Source: Fodinibacter sp963811825 (GTDB lineage: Bacteria; Actinomycetota; Actinomycetes; Actinomycetales; Dermatophilaceae). From it: a stretch of 64,000 nucleotides of DNA. The stretch spans positions 1 to 64,000 of the forward strand of contig CAWESS010000019.1 in assembly GCA_963811825.1 (NCBI GenBank), given 5' to 3'. This document shows positions 8,033 to 18,312 of the stretch, in pieces (within the stretch, counting starts at the first letter, position 1; the number at the start of each line of letters is the position of its first letter). The translations under genes were made by a program, and so were the position numbers. The notes beneath the pieces are model-generated. The model made no database searches, was not told where the DNA came from, and saw only the letters and a program-made list of their open reading frames with translations.

Positions 8033-8686
8033 ATGAGCGATCGACACGTCGAGCTGTTCCCCGAGGTCGCACGCGTCGCCGCTGAGCTCATCCGCCACCC
8101 CGAGGTCTCCCGACGCTGGACGGACGAGAGCTCGTGCGCCGACATGACGGTGGGCGGGCTGGCAAACCACCTCGCAGGGCAGGCGTCCAACGTCGTGCGC
8201 CTGCTGTCGGCGAGACCACACGAGGCCGACCCGATCCCCGTTCTCGAGCACTACCGCCGCGCCGCGTGGGTGCACTCCGGGCACGACGAGGTGGCCAACG
8301 CCGAGGTGCGCACCTCCGCCGACGCCGATGCGGCCTCGGGAGCCGTCGACCTCGAGCTGCGCGTGCGCACCGACCTCGAGGCCCTGCCGGCGGCGCTGGC
8401 CCCGGTGCTCGACGGCACTCGTACGCCCGACTCGGTGCTCATCCCGTGGCAGGGGTGGTCGCTCTCGGCCGCTGACTTCGTGCTCACCCGCACCATGGAG
8501 GCGATCGTGCACTCCGACGACCTGGCCGCGAGCATCGGCGTCGACACCCCGACCTTCCCGGAGGCGGCGGCGGATGCCGTGCTCGGCCTCCTCGCGTCGA
8601 TCGCCGCCGAGCGGCACGGACAGGCCGCCGTGGTGCGGGCGCTCAGCCGACCCCAGCGCTGGGCCGGCCCGGTCTCCGCCTTCTGA
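8033..8686 (+). CDS. maleylpyruvate isomerase/DinB-like domain protein
   Basis: A 217-residue protein with the mycothiol-dependent maleylpyruvate isomerase-type N-terminal helix bundle seen in many actinobacterial proteins of unknown role. Conserved features are the early MTVGGLANHLAGQ helix and HSDDLAASIG, whose His and Asp are typical metal-binding residues in this fold. The start is set by TAGGGT at 8020-8025 with seven bases to the ATG, a leaderless pattern. It converges on zur with only three bases between. Whether it uses mycothiol or which substrate it takes is unknown. Confidence 0.8.
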   Translation: MSDRHVELFPEVARVAAELIRHPEVSRRWTDESSCADMTVGGLANHLAGQASNVVRLLSARPHEADPIPVLEHYRRAAWVHSGHDEVANAEVRTSADADAASGAVDLELRVRTDLEALPAALAPVLDGTRTPDSVLIPWQGWSLSAADFVLTRTMEAIVHSDDLAASIGVDTPTFPEAAADAVLGLLASIAAERHGQAAVVRALSRPQRWAGPVSAF

Positions 8687-8689
8687 GCC

Positions 8690-9091
8690 TCATCCGCAGT
8701 CCGGGCACAACCCGTTCATCTCGACGGTGTGCTGCACGGCGGTGAAACCGTGCGCAGCGGCGACCGCCTCGGCCCAGCGCTCGACGGCATCCCCGGTCAC
8801 CTCGACCGCGAGCCCGCACGAGCGGCAGACGACGTGGTGGTGGTGGTGAGCCGTGGCGCAGGCCCGGTAGACGCACTCTCCCTCGGGGGTGCGGATGACG
8901 TCGAGCTCACCGTCGGTCGCCATGGCCTGCAGGTTGCGGTAGACCGTCGCGAGCCCCACCTTGGTACCTGAGCCGGCCATCGCGGCATGGATGTCCTGCG
9001 CCGAGCGGAACTCGCGCGACCCGGCGAGCGCCTGCGCGATCGCCGCCCGCTGACGGGTCGGGCGCCGCTCGGTCTGGACCTGCTCGGTCAT
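8690..9091 (-). CDS. zur: Fur-family zinc uptake regulator Zur
   Basis: A 133-residue Fur-family repressor. The winged helix covers about 12-75. A five-His run at 82-86 and two Cys-X2-Cys pairs (Cys89/92 and Cys129/132) supply sensory and structural zinc sites. It is the last gene of the zinc transporter operon, its ATG overlapping the znuB stop by four bases. That context, and the two Zur-type boxes before znuA, make it a zinc sensor rather than an iron sensor. Since it lies behind those boxes it should limit its own expression. Confidence 0.93.
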   Translation of the reverse strand: MTEQVQTERRPTRQRAAIAQALAGSREFRSAQDIHAAMAGSGTKVGLATVYRNLQAMATDGELDVIRTPEGECVYRACATAHHHHHVVCRSCGLAVEVTGDAVERWAEAVAAAHGFTAVQHTVEMNGLCPDCG

Positions 9092-10092
9092 CGCGTCTCC
9101 GCCCCCGCACGGTTCCCGTGCTCGTCGTGGTGCCCGTGTTCGTCGTAGTGCCCCTCGTGCGCCGCGTGGCGGTGCCCGTCGTGCAGGTAGTCGATGTGGT
9201 CGTCGTGGTCGACGGCGGGATGCCCGCAGTCGGGGCCGTGTTCGTGGTCGTGGCGCTCGGCCCAGTCGTGCCTGGCTCGCCGAGCCCGGGCCACGGCCGC
9301 CGTCGCCACGCTCGCCACGATGAACGCGGCGACGGCGAGCAACACGATCGTGCCGCCGGACGGCGTCTCGGCGACGTACGAGACGAGCACCCCGCCGACG
9401 CTGCACAGGACCCCGATGAGCACCGCCCACCACAGACCGGAACGGAAGCTGCGGGCGAACAGCTGTGAGGTCGCGTTCGGCAGGATCATCAGCGCGCTGA
9501 TGAGCAGCAGCCCCACGACGCGCATCGACACGACCACCGTGACCGCCGTGAGCACCGCCAGCACGAGGTTGTAGCGCAGGACGTGGATGCCGGCCGCGCG
9601 GGCGTACTCCTCGTCGTTGGCCACGGCGAAGAACCGCTGGCGAAGCACCAAGGTCGTGCCGAGGACCACGACGGCCAGCACCGCGAAGACGATGATGTCC
9701 GAGCGGCTCGTCGTGAGGATCGCGCCGAAGAGGTAGCCGGTGAGGTTGGCCGGGGTTCCGCTGCTCGACTTCGCGATGAGGACCACGCCCAGGGCGATGC
9801 CGCCGTAGAACATCACGGCGAGGGCGGTGTCGCCGCTCGTGCGCCCCGAGGCACGGATCAGCTCGATGGCGACCGCAGCGAGCACGGCGGCGATGAGGGC
9901 GGTGAACACCGGCTCCTGGCCGGTGAGCACCCCCACCGCGACCCCGGCCAACGCCACGTGGCCCATGCCGTCGCCGATGAGCGACATCCGGCGCTGGACG
10001 AGGAAGACCCCGACCAGCGGTGCCGCGAAGCCGGCCAGCAGTGCCGCGAGCAGTGCCTGGCGCATGAAGTCGAGGGCGAGCAGGTCACTCAC
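9088..10092 (-). CDS. znuB: zinc ABC transporter permease with His-rich tail
   Basis: A 334-residue integral membrane subunit of the ABC-3 (manganese/zinc) family. About eight hydrophobic helices fill residues 1-265, with the conserved LIGDGMGHVALAGVAVG stretch near 38-55. The C-terminal ~65 residues are cytoplasmic by prediction and hold over 20 His, many next to Asp or Glu, likely a zinc-binding or zinc-buffering tail. Four-base overlaps with znuC before and zur after show tight translational coupling. Confidence 0.94.
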   Translation of the reverse strand: MSDLLALDFMRQALLAALLAGFAAPLVGVFLVQRRMSLIGDGMGHVALAGVAVGVLTGQEPVFTALIAAVLAAVAIELIRASGRTSGDTALAVMFYGGIALGVVLIAKSSSGTPANLTGYLFGAILTTSRSDIIVFAVLAVVVLGTTLVLRQRFFAVANDEEYARAAGIHVLRYNLVLAVLTAVTVVVSMRVVGLLLISALMILPNATSQLFARSFRSGLWWAVLIGVLCSVGGVLVSYVAETPSGGTIVLLAVAAFIVASVATAAVARARRARHDWAERHDHEHGPDCGHPAVDHDDHIDYLHDGHRHAAHEGHYDEHGHHDEHGNRAGAETR

Positions 10093-10898
10093 GGCGCCAC
10101 CTCCCGCGGGGCGGGGTCGAGCGGGGCGGCGCCGATGACGTGGCCGCGACGTGGTGCGTCGTCGTGCGGGTGGTGGTGGTCGGAGCCGACCGCGTGCCGC
10201 TGGAGGTGCTGGGCATACGCAGCGGGTGTCCCGTCGAAGTCGACGTGCCCGGCATCCAGGCAGACGATGCGGTTGACGACACCTTCGAGGGCCGCGAGCT
10301 CGTGCGTGACGACGAGCATCGACGTGCCACGGTCGGCGAGTCGCTGCAGGACGACAGCCAGCGACTCCTGGCTGGCGTGGTCGACACCGGCCGTCGGCTC
10401 ATCCATGACGAGCATGTCCGGCCGCCCGGCGAGCGCGCGGGCGATGAGCACCCGCCGCTGCTGTCCGCCGGAGAGTGACGCGACCTCCTCGTGCGCGCGG
10501 TCGGCCAGGCCCACGTCGGCGATCGCCTCGCGCACGATGGCGCGGTCCTCGCGCGTCGCGGGCTTCCACCACGGGCGGTGGGGGAGGCGGCCGACCTCCA
10601 CGATCTCGGTCACGGTCGCGCGCACCGACGCCGACAGGGAGTGGCGCTGCGGGACGTAACCCAGGCGGGTGTGCTCGTCGAAGTGGTCGAGAGGAGTGCC
10701 GAAGAGCTCGACGTCGCCGCCCTGCCGGGCACTCAGACCGAGGATGCCGCGCACCAACGTGGACTTGCCAGACCCGTTCGGGCCCAGCAGGGCCACGACC
10801 TCGCGCTCGTGGACCGCGAGGTCGACCTCGGACACGACCGTGCGGTCGGCATACCCGAAGGAGGCCGACCGCAGGCGCACGAGCGGGGGAGTGCTCAT
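10089..10898 (-). CDS. znuC: zinc ABC transporter ATP-binding protein
   Basis: A 269-residue ABC ATPase. Walker A GPNGSGKST at 39-47, signature LSGGQQRR near 140, Walker B ending MDEP followed by the D-loop, and the switch His in VVTHE are all present. The C-terminal 30 residues contain a short His/Asp cluster (DHHHPHDD), echoing the His-rich tail of the permease. It overlaps znuA upstream and znuB downstream by four bases each. Confidence 0.95.
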   Translation of the reverse strand: MSTPPLVRLRSASFGYADRTVVSEVDLAVHEREVVALLGPNGSGKSTLVRGILGLSARQGGDVELFGTPLDHFDEHTRLGYVPQRHSLSASVRATVTEIVEVGRLPHRPWWKPATREDRAIVREAIADVGLADRAHEEVASLSGGQQRRVLIARALAGRPDMLVMDEPTAGVDHASQESLAVVLQRLADRGTSMLVVTHELAALEGVVNRIVCLDAGHVDFDGTPAAYAQHLQRHAVGSDHHHPHDDAPRRGHVIGAAPLDPAPREVAP

Positions 10899-11851
10899 GT
10901 GCAGGACTGGCCCTCGCGCAGGGTCTGCAGGTTCGCACGCATGACCTCAAGGTAGTCCGACCCGGCCGAGGCGTCGGTCAGCCCCTCCAGGGGGTCGAGG
11001 ACGGCGACCTTCGCTCCGGTCTCGCGCGAGAGGGTCTCGGCGAGCGCAGGGGAGACGAGGGTCTCGGCGTACACCGTGGTGACACCGGCTTCCTTCACGT
11101 GCTCGGTCAGCTCGCGCAGGGTGGCGGCGTCGGGCTCGGCGTCGGGCGAGATGCCGGCGATGCCCTCCTGGCCCAGGCCGTAGCGCGCAGCGAGGTAGCC
11201 GAAGGCCGCGTGCCCGGTGACGAGTTCCTTGCTCTCGCAGGTCGCGAGCCCGGCGGTGAACTCCTCGTCGAGAGTGGTCAGTTCGCCTGCCAGCGCGGTG
11301 GCGTTGGCCCTGTACGTCTGCGCGTTCGCGGGGTCGGCGGCCGCGAAACGCTCGCCCGCAGCCGTGGCGACGGCGGCCATGCGCGTGGGGTCGAGCCAGA
11401 AGTGCAGGTCCTTGGCGCCCTCCCCGGCGTGCTCGGCGTGCTCCTCCTCGGTCTCGCCGGCGTGGTCGTGGCCGTCGTCGGCGCCGGTGACGATGAGGTT
11501 CGCGGCCTGCGTGACGTCGAGCGCGGCATCCCCGGCCTGGGTCTTCACCGCGTCGTCGACAGCCGGCTGGAAGCCCGCGAGGTAGAGGACGGCCTTGGCC
11601 TGGGAGAGCTCGCCGACCGCCTTCGGGGTGAGCTCGAGGTCGTGCGGCTCGGTGCCCGGCTTGGTCAGCGTGGACACCTCGACGAGGTCACCGCCGACCC
11701 GCTCGGCCACGAACTGGAGCGGGTAGAAGGCCGCCGTGACCGGCATCCGGTCGGTGGCGTCGGCGCCGGACGTGCCGTCAGCGGCGTCACCGGACCCACA
11801 CCCCGCGACGAGCACGGTGGCGGACAGGGCGGCGACGGCAAGAACCTTCAT
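10895..11851 (-). CDS. znuA: zinc ABC transporter substrate-binding lipoprotein
   Basis: A 318-residue cluster A-I (TroA/ZnuA-type) binding protein. A lipoprotein signal ends in LVAGC with Cys18 as the lipid site. Near the middle is a His/Glu-rich loop (HDHAGETEEEHAEHAG) typical of zinc-binding members, followed by the conserved DLHFWLDP segment that carries a metal-ligand His. The start ATG at 11851 is chosen because the TTGACA/GAGAAT promoter and both Zur boxes lie right in front; starting at 11866 would put a Zur box inside the coding region. First gene of znuA-znuC-znuB-zur. Confidence 0.94.
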   Translation of the reverse strand: MKVLAVAALSATVLVAGCGSGDAADGTSGADATDRMPVTAAFYPLQFVAERVGGDLVEVSTLTKPGTEPHDLELTPKAVGELSQAKAVLYLAGFQPAVDDAVKTQAGDAALDVTQAANLIVTGADDGHDHAGETEEEHAEHAGEGAKDLHFWLDPTRMAAVATAAGERFAAADPANAQTYRANATALAGELTTLDEEFTAGLATCESKELVTGHAAFGYLAARYGLGQEGIAGISPDAEPDAATLRELTEHVKEAGVTTVYAETLVSPALAETLSRETGAKVAVLDPLEGLTDASAGSDYLEVMRANLQTLREGQSCT

Positions 11852-11887
11852 GACAACCATTCTCATTCAGGATGAGAACGATTGTCA
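11851..11887 (-). promoter_or_regulatory. two Zur boxes over a leaderless znuA promoter
   Basis: Two 15-base near-palindromes of the form TGAnAAnnnTTnTCA lie at 11851-11865 and 11873-11887, seven bases apart. In the direction of znuA a TTGACA (-35) at 11888-11883, an 18-base spacer and GAGAAT (-10) put the start of transcription at or next to the ATG, seven bases downstream. One box covers the -35 side, the other the -10 and the start. This matches the known Zur consensus in actinobacteria and implies repression when zinc is plentiful. Confidence 0.88.
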
Positions 11888-11893
11888 AAACCA

Positions 11894-12178
11894 TCAACCG
11901 CGAGGCGCGGCCTGGGTGATCGCGATGGCGCCCATCATGATGACGACGGCGACCCGCATCAGCCGCTCGGGCATGCTCAGGCGCGGCCAGGCGAGGGCGC
12001 CGATCCACGCGAGGAAGAGCGTCACGAGGGCGATGAGCAGCCAGCCCCAGCCCGGGATGAACAGCCCGGCGACGACCAGGCCGAGGATCAACAGGAACGG
12101 CACGAAGCGGGGCAGGCTGCTGACGTAGGTCAGGGCCGGCAGGCTGGCGCGCTCGAAGGACTCACGGAGGCTGGACAC
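11894..12178 (-). CDS. small three-helix membrane protein
   Basis: A 94-residue protein with three hydrophobic segments: RFVPFLLILGLVVAGLFIP, WLLIALVTLFLAWIGALAW and VAVVIMMGAIAIT. Small membrane proteins like this are often found beside glyS in actinobacteria; I cannot name a function. A TTG at 12187 is an alternative start, but TACGCT eight bases before the GTG at 12178 favours a leaderless start there. It is divergent from the glycyl-tRNA synthetase gene and ends just beyond the Zur boxes. Confidence 0.72.
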   Translation of the reverse strand: MSSLRESFERASLPALTYVSSLPRFVPFLLILGLVVAGLFIPGWGWLLIALVTLFLAWIGALAWPRLSMPERLMRVAVVIMMGAIAITQAAPRG

Positions 12179-12252
12179 GGTGGACAAGCGTACGCGGCGC
12201 AGCGGCCGGGCCGGTTCGGCCCCGGGGTCGCTGCACGGATAACCTTGCGAAC

Positions 12253-13659
<1,407 letters not shown>

Positions 13660-13692
13660 CACCGGGCTCGACCGGCACCTGACGCGAGCGAC

Positions 13693-16488
13693 TCAGGCGT
13701 TCGGCCCGTAGCGCTGCCACACGGCCTCGGCCTCCTCGCCGCGACCGTCGCGGTCGAGGGCGCGCGCCAGCGCTCCGGCCGCGTTGGCGCGCTCGTCGAC
13801 GAGGCCGAGGGTGTGCAGCGTGGCGATCGCCTCGCGCAGCACCTGCCTCGGACTCACCCAGCCGGTCGTGCTCGGCGAGCACCATGGCACCCTCGGCGCG
13901 CAGGAGCACCTCGAACTCGGCCCCGACGAGAGCCTCGGCGGCAGCGAACCGCGCGACGGCGGCATCCACCTCGCCGTGCTTGGCGAGCAGGTGGGCGCCC
14001 TGGCGGAGCACGTGGGGCTCGAGGACCTCGGCGTCGAACTCGTCCTCACCGACGCCGGCCTCGGTCGCGAGCTGCTGGGCGCGTCCGATCGCGGCATCGA
14101 GGTCTGCCAACCCGCCGGCGAGGTCCTCGGTGTCGGCGCGCAGCGCTGCCCGGGAGCGCAACGCCTCGAGGTAGAGGTCGAGGGTCTGGGTGTCGTGGGC
14201 CCGCTCGACAGCGGTGTCGTAGTGCACGGCTGCCGCGGCGACGTCCCCGGCATCCCACGCGCAGTTGCCGGCCCGCCACTGGGCGTGCCCGGACTCCATG
14301 ATCCGGTCCTCGGCCTCGAACGCGGTGGATGCCGTGGCGAACGCCGTGCGCCCGCCCACCCACTGGCCGAGACCCACCAACGCGTTGCCGAGCGCCCACG
14401 CGGCCGGCCCGACGAGGGAGGGGCTCGTGTCGCGCAGCACCGGCAGGGCCGCCTCGAGCAGCTCGGCCGCCTCGACGGGTCGGCCCGTCTCGACGTACGC
14501 GAGCCCGAGGAAGCGCTGGCCGTGGGCGAGCAGCACGCCGTCGCGCAGCCGGGTCGCCGCGGCGACGATGTCGGCCGCCGGCTCCTCGACGGCGTCGTAC
14601 TCGTTGCGCTCGACGAGGACCTCGCACAGGCCGAGCAGCAGGGGGATCCGGGCGCGGTCGGGGAGCCCGCGCAGCGCGAGGGCCGCGCGCACGTGGGCGA
14701 GGGCGGCATCCTCGTCGCCGGCACGGTGGGCGATCCGGCTGCGGACGTCGAGCACCATCGCGCGCAGCACGGGGAGGTCGGCGATCTCGGGTTCCAGGTC
14801 GTCGAACCGAGCGGCGGCGGTGCCCGGGTCGGGGTCGCCCGAGGCCAGGGCCACGGCCACCTCGACCTCGCAGAGCAGCGTGCGCTCCCTGGAGCCGGCG
14901 GTGCCGGTAGGCCTGCGCCGCGCGCTGCAGGTCGGTGGTGTCGCCGTCGCCGTCCGCGCGGTGGAACGTGCGTCGCCACAGGCCGCCGGCCTCGGTGTGG
15001 GCGCCGATCTCCTCGAGGGCGGCGGCGACCTCGCGCGCCCGCTCGGGCCCACCGTCGCCGAGCAGCGCGAGCTCACCCTCGCAGCGCAGCACCCCGGCCT
15101 CGTCGTTGCCTCGGCGCGAGGCGTCCCGCGCCTCCTCGAGCATGGCGCGGTACCCGTCGTCAGGGGCGTCCACGGCGCTGACGCGGTCGAGCAGGCCGAC
15201 GGCCGCCCACTGCTCGTCGGTGTCGACCGGCAGCAGCGAGGCGCGGTCGCGCAGCCAGGCCTTCACGTGGTCCTCGGTGGCGGGGTCGAGCGTCCGCAGG
15301 GCCTCGTCCAGGGCTGCCGCCCGCTCGACGACGTCGAGGGATGCCGTGCGCGCCGCCCCGCGTCGACCGCCCGTCGGCGCTTCGGTCGCCGGCAGCCGGG
15401 TGGGCGGAAGGGTCGGCTCGGTGGGGACGAGGGCGTCGTCGTGAGCGGCGGCTCAGGGTCTCGGAGACGACGGTCGACCCGTGGCGCGCGTCGAAGGCTG
15501 CGGCGATCTCGAAGGCGCCGTCGCGCAGCTCCCGCGCGACGTCCGAGACGGGGCGGCCGTCAACCTCTGCGGGGGCAAGTCCGACGACGAGGGCGCGGTC
15601 GAGCACGTGGGCTGCCGTGGCGGAGAACCACATTCGCACCAGGGGGGACGGCAGCTCGTCGAGCCAGCCGAGGCGGGGGAGCAGGAGGTCGACGGCGCGG
15701 TCGGCGTTCCCCAGGCGCAGCAGGACCCGGAGGCACGAGGCCACCGTCGTTGCTGCGTTGGGGTCGTCCTGGCAGAGGTGCCACGACCTGCGGTACGCGT
15801 CGACAGCGCCCTCGACGTCACCGAGCGCCAGTCGGAGCTCGGCGGCGTCGGCCAGGCTGCTGTGGGGCTCCTCGTCACAGGTGAGGTCTCCGTCGACGAC
15901 GGGGGCGAGCAGCTCGAGGGCTCGGCTCGGGTCGTCGGGGGCGATCACCCGGCTCTGGCCGCGGTGCTCGCAGGCCAGGCAGTCGCTGTGGCTGTCACGG
16001 GGTTCGGCGAGCCAGGCACTGAGCTCGCGCGCCACGGCATCCGCGTCGCCGGTCTGCCGAGCGAGCCGGGCGCGGGCGGAGTGAACGGGCCGCAGCGCCG
16101 CACCTTCGGCGCGGTAGACCTCCTCGACGTCGTCGATGGCCGCGACGAGCGAGGTCAGGGGCACGTCGGGGAGCTCCTCGATGAGCTCGATGGCCCACTT
16201 CAGGCGCCACAGCACCGCGTCACGATCGGCCTGGTCCAGCGCGTGCTGGGGTTCCAGGGCGCGCCGCAACCAGGCGAAGTGGACGAGGGTGTGCGGGTCG
16301 TCGGGAACGTGGAAGAGCGCCTGGGTGAGGTCCAGGCGCGCGACGAACTCCTCGGCGAACGACCCGTGCGCCTGCGCGAGCCGCAGTGCTCCTTCGTGGG
16401 CGCGCACGCGGTCCATGCCGACGGGGGTCTCGTCCGCCGCGATCGACACCCGGGCGAACTCCTCGGACACCTGCTCCCACTGCGTCAT
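13693..16488 (-). pseudogene. long tetratricopeptide-like protein, three frameshifts
   Basis: Three reading frames join to about 930 residues of helical repeats (many A-x-A-L-x4-G pairs, TPR style). The first segment, 16488 to about 15460, is intact for 340 residues. The frame then changes near 15450-15458, again at a CCC run at 14887-14889, and again at CC 13846-13847; each break is mended by one base and the mended frames keep GC-rich third positions. This looks more like sequence error than decay, though true loss cannot be excluded. The ATG overlaps the stop of the Hsp90-family gene by four bases, so the two are translated together and may act as chaperone and TPR partner. Other functions are open. 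Confidence 0.7.
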
Positions 16489-18273
16489 GCCGGTCCTCCG
16501 TCGACGGCCCGGTCGATCAGTGCCGGCAGCGCCCGGGCCACGAGTGCGCTGTCGAAGGGGGTGAGGGGGTGCCGCCCGGCGAGCAGGGCGTGTGCGTAGA
16601 GCGCCTCCAGGGCGACGCGCTGGAGGTCGGCGTCGGCGCTGTCCGCCAGCCGGCGCACCGCGGCGTGCTCGGCGTTGAGGACGAAGCGAGCCACGGCATC
16701 CGGCTGCGCGATGCTGTCCAGGGCGGCGGCCCAGGCGTCGTCCGAGGTCCCCGCGACGTCGCGGCGGTCGCGCTCGCGGTGGGCATCGCGGCCCACGAGG
16801 AGCACGGCGTGCATCGTGGTCGGGCGGAAGGACCGGACGACCGGCACGGCCTCTGCTCGGCCGAGCACCGAGCGGGCGACGTCGAGCAGGCGGTCGAAGC
16901 GGGCCGCGTCGTCGTGCCCGGGGTCGGTGAACCGGTCGGCGAGGTGCTCGGGGTCGAGCCGCACGGCCTCGAGACCCTCGGTGCGGCTCACCCACCGGTC
17001 GAGGATCGTGCGGTCGTAGGCGTAGCCGGCGTTGAGCACAGCGATGTCCTCGGCCCGGGCGATCGCCGCGACCTGCTGGTAGGCCTCGACGCCGTCGACG
17101 TAGGTGAGGACGCGGTCGAGCGCCGTGAACTGGGACAGGGTCATCTGGCCCACGGTCGTCTCCCACGGCAGCAGCTCGGCGACGACCCCGAGCATGTCGT
17201 CGTCGGTCGTCGCGGCGGCCTTGACCGCGAGGTGGTGCACGCGGAAGAACTCCTCGGCACGCGCCCGGTCGGTGCGGGCCATCCGCAGCAGCCACCTCTT
17301 CAGCTGGTCGCCGAGGCGGGCACGGGTCTGCTCGAGCGCCTCGTCGTCCTGCAGGGCCTCCCGGGACGCCGTGAGCCCCAGGCGCTCGCTGTCCAGGACC
17401 GCGCGCACGAAGAAGGCCCAGTCGGGCAGCACGTCGGGGACCGCCTCACCGACCAGCATGCGCTTGGCGTAGAGGCGGTGGCCGCCGCGAGCGGCCGTGG
17501 GGTGGGGGAGCACGAAGGCCTGGCCGCGCACCCCCGACACGGGGTCGGAGAGGTCGACGACGTCCAGCGGCCGGGCACCGATGACCCGTTCTCCGAGGGC
17601 GAGTGCGGCATCGCGGCCTCCGCCTCCCTCCCAGGGGAAACGCCGTCCGGCGACGCTGACCGGGCCGGCGTCGGTCTCGACGACGAGGTCGAGGGGGAGG
17701 TGGGCCGCATACGTCGCGGCCAGCCGCTCGACGACTTCCGCGCACAGCAGCTCGGCGGCGCTGCCCCGCGGGCGCAGCGCCACGTCGGTGCCCGCCTGCG
17801 CCCGGGGTTCGGGTGCGGGGACCACGGTGTAGGTGCCGTCGTCCCGCCCGACCCACAGCCAGGTCTCGTCGGTGCCCGCGCGCCGCGTCGTCACCCGGAT
17901 CTCGTCGGTGACGAGGAAACACGACAGCAGCCCGATGCCGAACTGGCCGAGGAAGCTCTCGCGGGCCAGCCCGAGTGCGTCGCGCTTGGTCGAGGCACCG
18001 ATGGTGGCGAGCACCGCCCGGATGCCGTCCTCGTCGAGCCCGACGCCCGCTGTCCTCGACGTGCAGGCACCCGTCGGGCGAGCGGTCGGCCGGCACGATG
18101 CGGACCTGCCTCGGCGCGGAGGGGTCCTCGGCGGTGCGCTCGGTGATGGCGTCGAGCGAGTTCTGCAGGAGCTCGCGCAGGTAGACCCGGGGGCCTGAGT
18201 ACAGGTGGTGCGAGAGGAGGTCGACCACGCCTCGCAGGTCGACGTGGAATGGTGAATCCGTCGCCCCCGTCAC
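16485..18273 (-). pseudogene. Hsp90/HtpG-family ATPase, one frameshift
   Basis: An Hsp90-family protein of about 595 residues once one base is removed at the CCC run 18046-18048. The N-terminal part has the GHKL ATPase features: LLQNSLDAITER (Glu/Asn/Asp box), HVEDSGVGL after repair, and SFLGQFGIGLLSCFLVTDEI (glycine-rich lid). The middle domain follows with NVSREAL-like SREALQDD. It is similar in layout to the short actinobacterial Hsp90-family proteins and not to long HtpG of E. coli throughout. GTG at 18273, six bases after TTGAAT, is the likely leaderless start. It overlaps the TPR gene downstream and diverges from the ECF sigma gene with 39 bases between. Confidence 0.82.
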
Positions 18274-18312
18274 GGGATGATTCAAGCAGACGACCACGAG
18301 GAGGTGGGGTGT

